Assembly (NCBI GenBank): GCA_049514735.1
Contig: JBEKUT010000163.1
Span: 1-14,113, forward strand
Length of the DNA: 14,113 bases
Reading direction: 5' to 3'
Origin: JAICMB01 sp049514735
Lineage (GTDB): Bacteria > Acidobacteriota > Terriglobia > Bryobacterales > Bryobacteraceae
The position numbers and the translations under genes were made by a program. Shown here piece by piece: positions 12,719-14,113 of this stretch (position 1 is the first letter of the stretch; each line of letters starts with the position of its first letter). A model generated the notes under the pieces. It made no database searches. It worked only from the letters and a program-made list of their open reading frames with translations, and was not told the DNA's origin.

Positions 12719-14113
12719 ATGCCAGACACTGCGATCGGCCCGTATCAGATCCTGGGACAACTCGGAGCGGGCGGAATGGGCGAGGTGCATCGCGCGCTGG
12801 ACCCGCGGATCGGACGGGAAGTCGCACTGAAACTGCTGCCAGAGTCCTTCGCCAACGATCCCGACCGACGGCGCCGATTTGAACAGGAGGCCCGTCTGGC
12901 CGCCTCCTTGAATCATCCCAACGTGATGGCGATCTACGATGTCGGGCTGGACCAGCACCCTCCTTATATCGTGTCGGAATTGGTCCCGGGCGAGTCGCTG
13001 CGCGCTGTGATCGCCCGTGGACCGGTCCCAGTGCGCAAAGCCGTCGACATCGCGGCGCAGATCGCGTCCGGCCTCGCGGCAGCGCACGCGGCCGGCATCG
13101 TGCATCGCGACCTCAAGCCCGACAACGTGATTGTCACGCCGGACGGAACCGCCAAAATTCTCGACTTCGGCGTAGCGCGCCTGGAATCGCGAACCGCTCC
13201 CGCAAACAACGCGACCATGACGATCGCGGCCCTGACGGAAGCCGGATCGGTGGTCGGAACGGCTGCCTATATGAGCCCGGAGCAGGCGCGCGCTCAGAAC
13301 GTCGATTACCGCTCCGACCAGTTCAGCCTCGGCCTGATCCTTTATGAGATGCTCGCGGGCAAGCAGGCGTTCGAGCGGCCGAGCGCGGTGCAGACTATGT
13401 CGGCGATTGTGGAGGACGACCAACCTCCCATCGATCGCGCGCTGCCGGCGCAGTTGCGCTGGATCATGCAGCGCTGTCTTGCGAAGGAGCGCGAGGAGCG
13501 TTACGAATCGACCCGCGATCTGGCGCGGGAACTGGGTCAACTGCGGGATCATTTCAGCGAATTCACTTCCACCGGACAATTGCCGGCCGTCGCGGCGGCG
13601 GCGACAGGGCGACCCACTCGGAATTGGATGATACCAGCAGTGGCGCTCGCGGCCGCTCTGCTGGCATGGATCGCCACGCAGTTATTGCGCGACTCGCATC
13701 GCGTCGATTTATCGCATTACCATTTGACGCCCTTCGCGACAGCGCTCGCGGCGCAGTCCTGGCCGGCCTGGTCGCCCGATGGACGGAGTATCGCGTTCTT
13801 CGGATCTTCGACGAGCGGGCCGGCCAATGTTTACGTGCAGGCTATCGATGCGCCTACGGCGGTCGCCATCACGGGCGCCGGTGTCCAGGTGCATTCGTGG
13901 TATCGCCCCTTCTGGTCGCCGGACTCGCGCATTGTTTATTTCCGCTGCGAGACTGGCGGACAGGAGGGCATTTGCCGCGCTCCGGCCGGCGGCGGCGAAA
14001 CCGTGTTGATCCAACCCAACGTGCTCTGTGGCGCTCTTTCGCCGGATGGCAAGACGCTCGCCATGCTGGCGCCGGACCCCAGTTTTCATCTCAAGCTGAT
14101 GACGGCGACTCCG
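12719..14113 (+). CDS. Membrane Ser/Thr protein kinase with TolB/WD40-like sensor (partial at right edge)
   Basis: The frame is open from ATG 12719 to the window end, 465 codons. The N-terminal cytosolic Hanks-type kinase domain (about 8-280) has every key element: glycine loop GAGGMGEV (16-23), VALK with Lys38, helix-C Glu57, HRDLKPDN (129-136), DFG (149-151) and the MSPEQA segment (185-190) in place of APE. A transmembrane helix follows at about 303-323. The periplasmic part shows beta-propeller repeats of the TolB/WD40-like (PD40) kind: 'SWPAWSPDGRSIAFFG', 'YRPFWSPDSRIVYFR' and 'ALSPDGKTLA'. The rest of the propeller lies beyond the window; family members are usually about 850-900 residues. 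It should phosphorylate target proteins in response to an envelope signal, and the divergent transglycosylase makes a cell-wall link possible but unproven. The start is set by the alignment of 'IGPYQILGQLGAGG' with other kinases. Confidence 0.93.
   Translation, partial: MPDTAIGPYQILGQLGAGGMGEVHRALDPRIGREVALKLLPESFANDPDRRRRFEQEARLAASLNHPNVMAIYDVGLDQHPPYIVSELVPGESLRAVIARGPVPVRKAVDIAAQIASGLAAAHAAGIVHRDLKPDNVIVTPDGTAKILDFGVARLESRTAPANNATMTIAALTEAGSVVGTAAYMSPEQARAQNVDYRSDQFSLGLILYEMLAGKQAFERPSAVQTMSAIVEDDQPPIDRALPAQLRWIMQRCLAKEREERYESTRDLARELGQLRDHFSEFTSTGQLPAVAAAATGRPTRNWMIPAVALAAALLAWIATQLLRDSHRVDLSHYHLTPFATALAAQSWPAWSPDGRSIAFFGSSTSGPANVYVQAIDAPTAVAITGAGVQVHSWYRPFWSPDSRIVYFRCETGGQEGICRAPAGGGETVLIQPNVLCGALSPDGKTLAMLAPDPSFHLKLMTATP

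Noticed and set aside
4162..12897. A shared 14-15 base string at about 4161-4174 and 12882-12895 (TGAACAGGAGGCCC)
   Set aside because: One copy is the ribosome site of the permease, the other encodes the conserved F-E-Q-E-A-R stretch of the kinase. The match stops at once on both sides, so it is probably coincidence.
12713..13579. A 288-codon minus-strand frame opposite the kinase gene
   Set aside because: It is the antisense shadow of a complete kinase domain with all catalytic motifs, and no motif of its own was seen.

Overview
The window looks like chromosomal DNA from an acidobacterium, most likely of the Solibacter/Bryobacter kind. This is inferred from gene types, not from a marker gene. 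The pointers are a GC-rich genome with few mobile elements, an 809-residue 'acidobacterial duplicated orphan permease' (ADOP) with no ATPase beside it, a membrane Ser/Thr kinase with a TolB/WD40-like sensor part, a PEP-CTERM surface protein, and a Tat-exported sugar-acid dehydratase homologue.

Left part, plus strand (1-4128): the 3' end of a short-type 6-phosphogluconate dehydrogenase (gnd) is followed after 3 bases by a complete glucose-6-phosphate dehydrogenase (zwf). A 246-base spacer with repeats and a hairpin leads to a secreted PEP-CTERM protein, which is closed by a strong intrinsic terminator. Then come ribose-5-phosphate isomerase B (rpiB) and a classical SDR oxidoreductase. Zwf, Gnd and RpiB make the oxidative pentose phosphate branch nearly complete (G6P to ribose-5-P, with NADPH). 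The lactonase is not in the window.

Middle part, plus strand (4177-7695): the ADOP permease is followed after 3 bases by a mannonate dehydratase (UxuA)-like protein with a twin-arginine signal. A 373-base spacer follows, holding a small minus-strand ORF that resembles the start of an XRE/HigA-type antitoxin and the second copy of a small palindromic repeat.

Right part, minus strand (12659 down to 8069): lytic transglycosylase, slipin (stomatin/SPFH), SPOR-domain membrane protein, lipoyl synthase (lipA) and apolipoprotein N-acyltransferase (lnt). The last four are packed with 15-base, -1 and -29 base junctions, so they are very probably one cell-envelope/lipoyl operon. Divergent from the transglycosylase, 59 bases away, a PknB-type Ser/Thr kinase begins and runs off the right edge.

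The most notable non-coding signals are a dispersed 33-34 base palindromic repeat present twice, and TAnnnT hexamers 5-8 bases upstream of three ATG codons that lack Shine-Dalgarno sites, which suggests leaderless transcripts. I found no CRISPR array, tRNA, rRNA, insertion sequence or clearly new multi-gene system.
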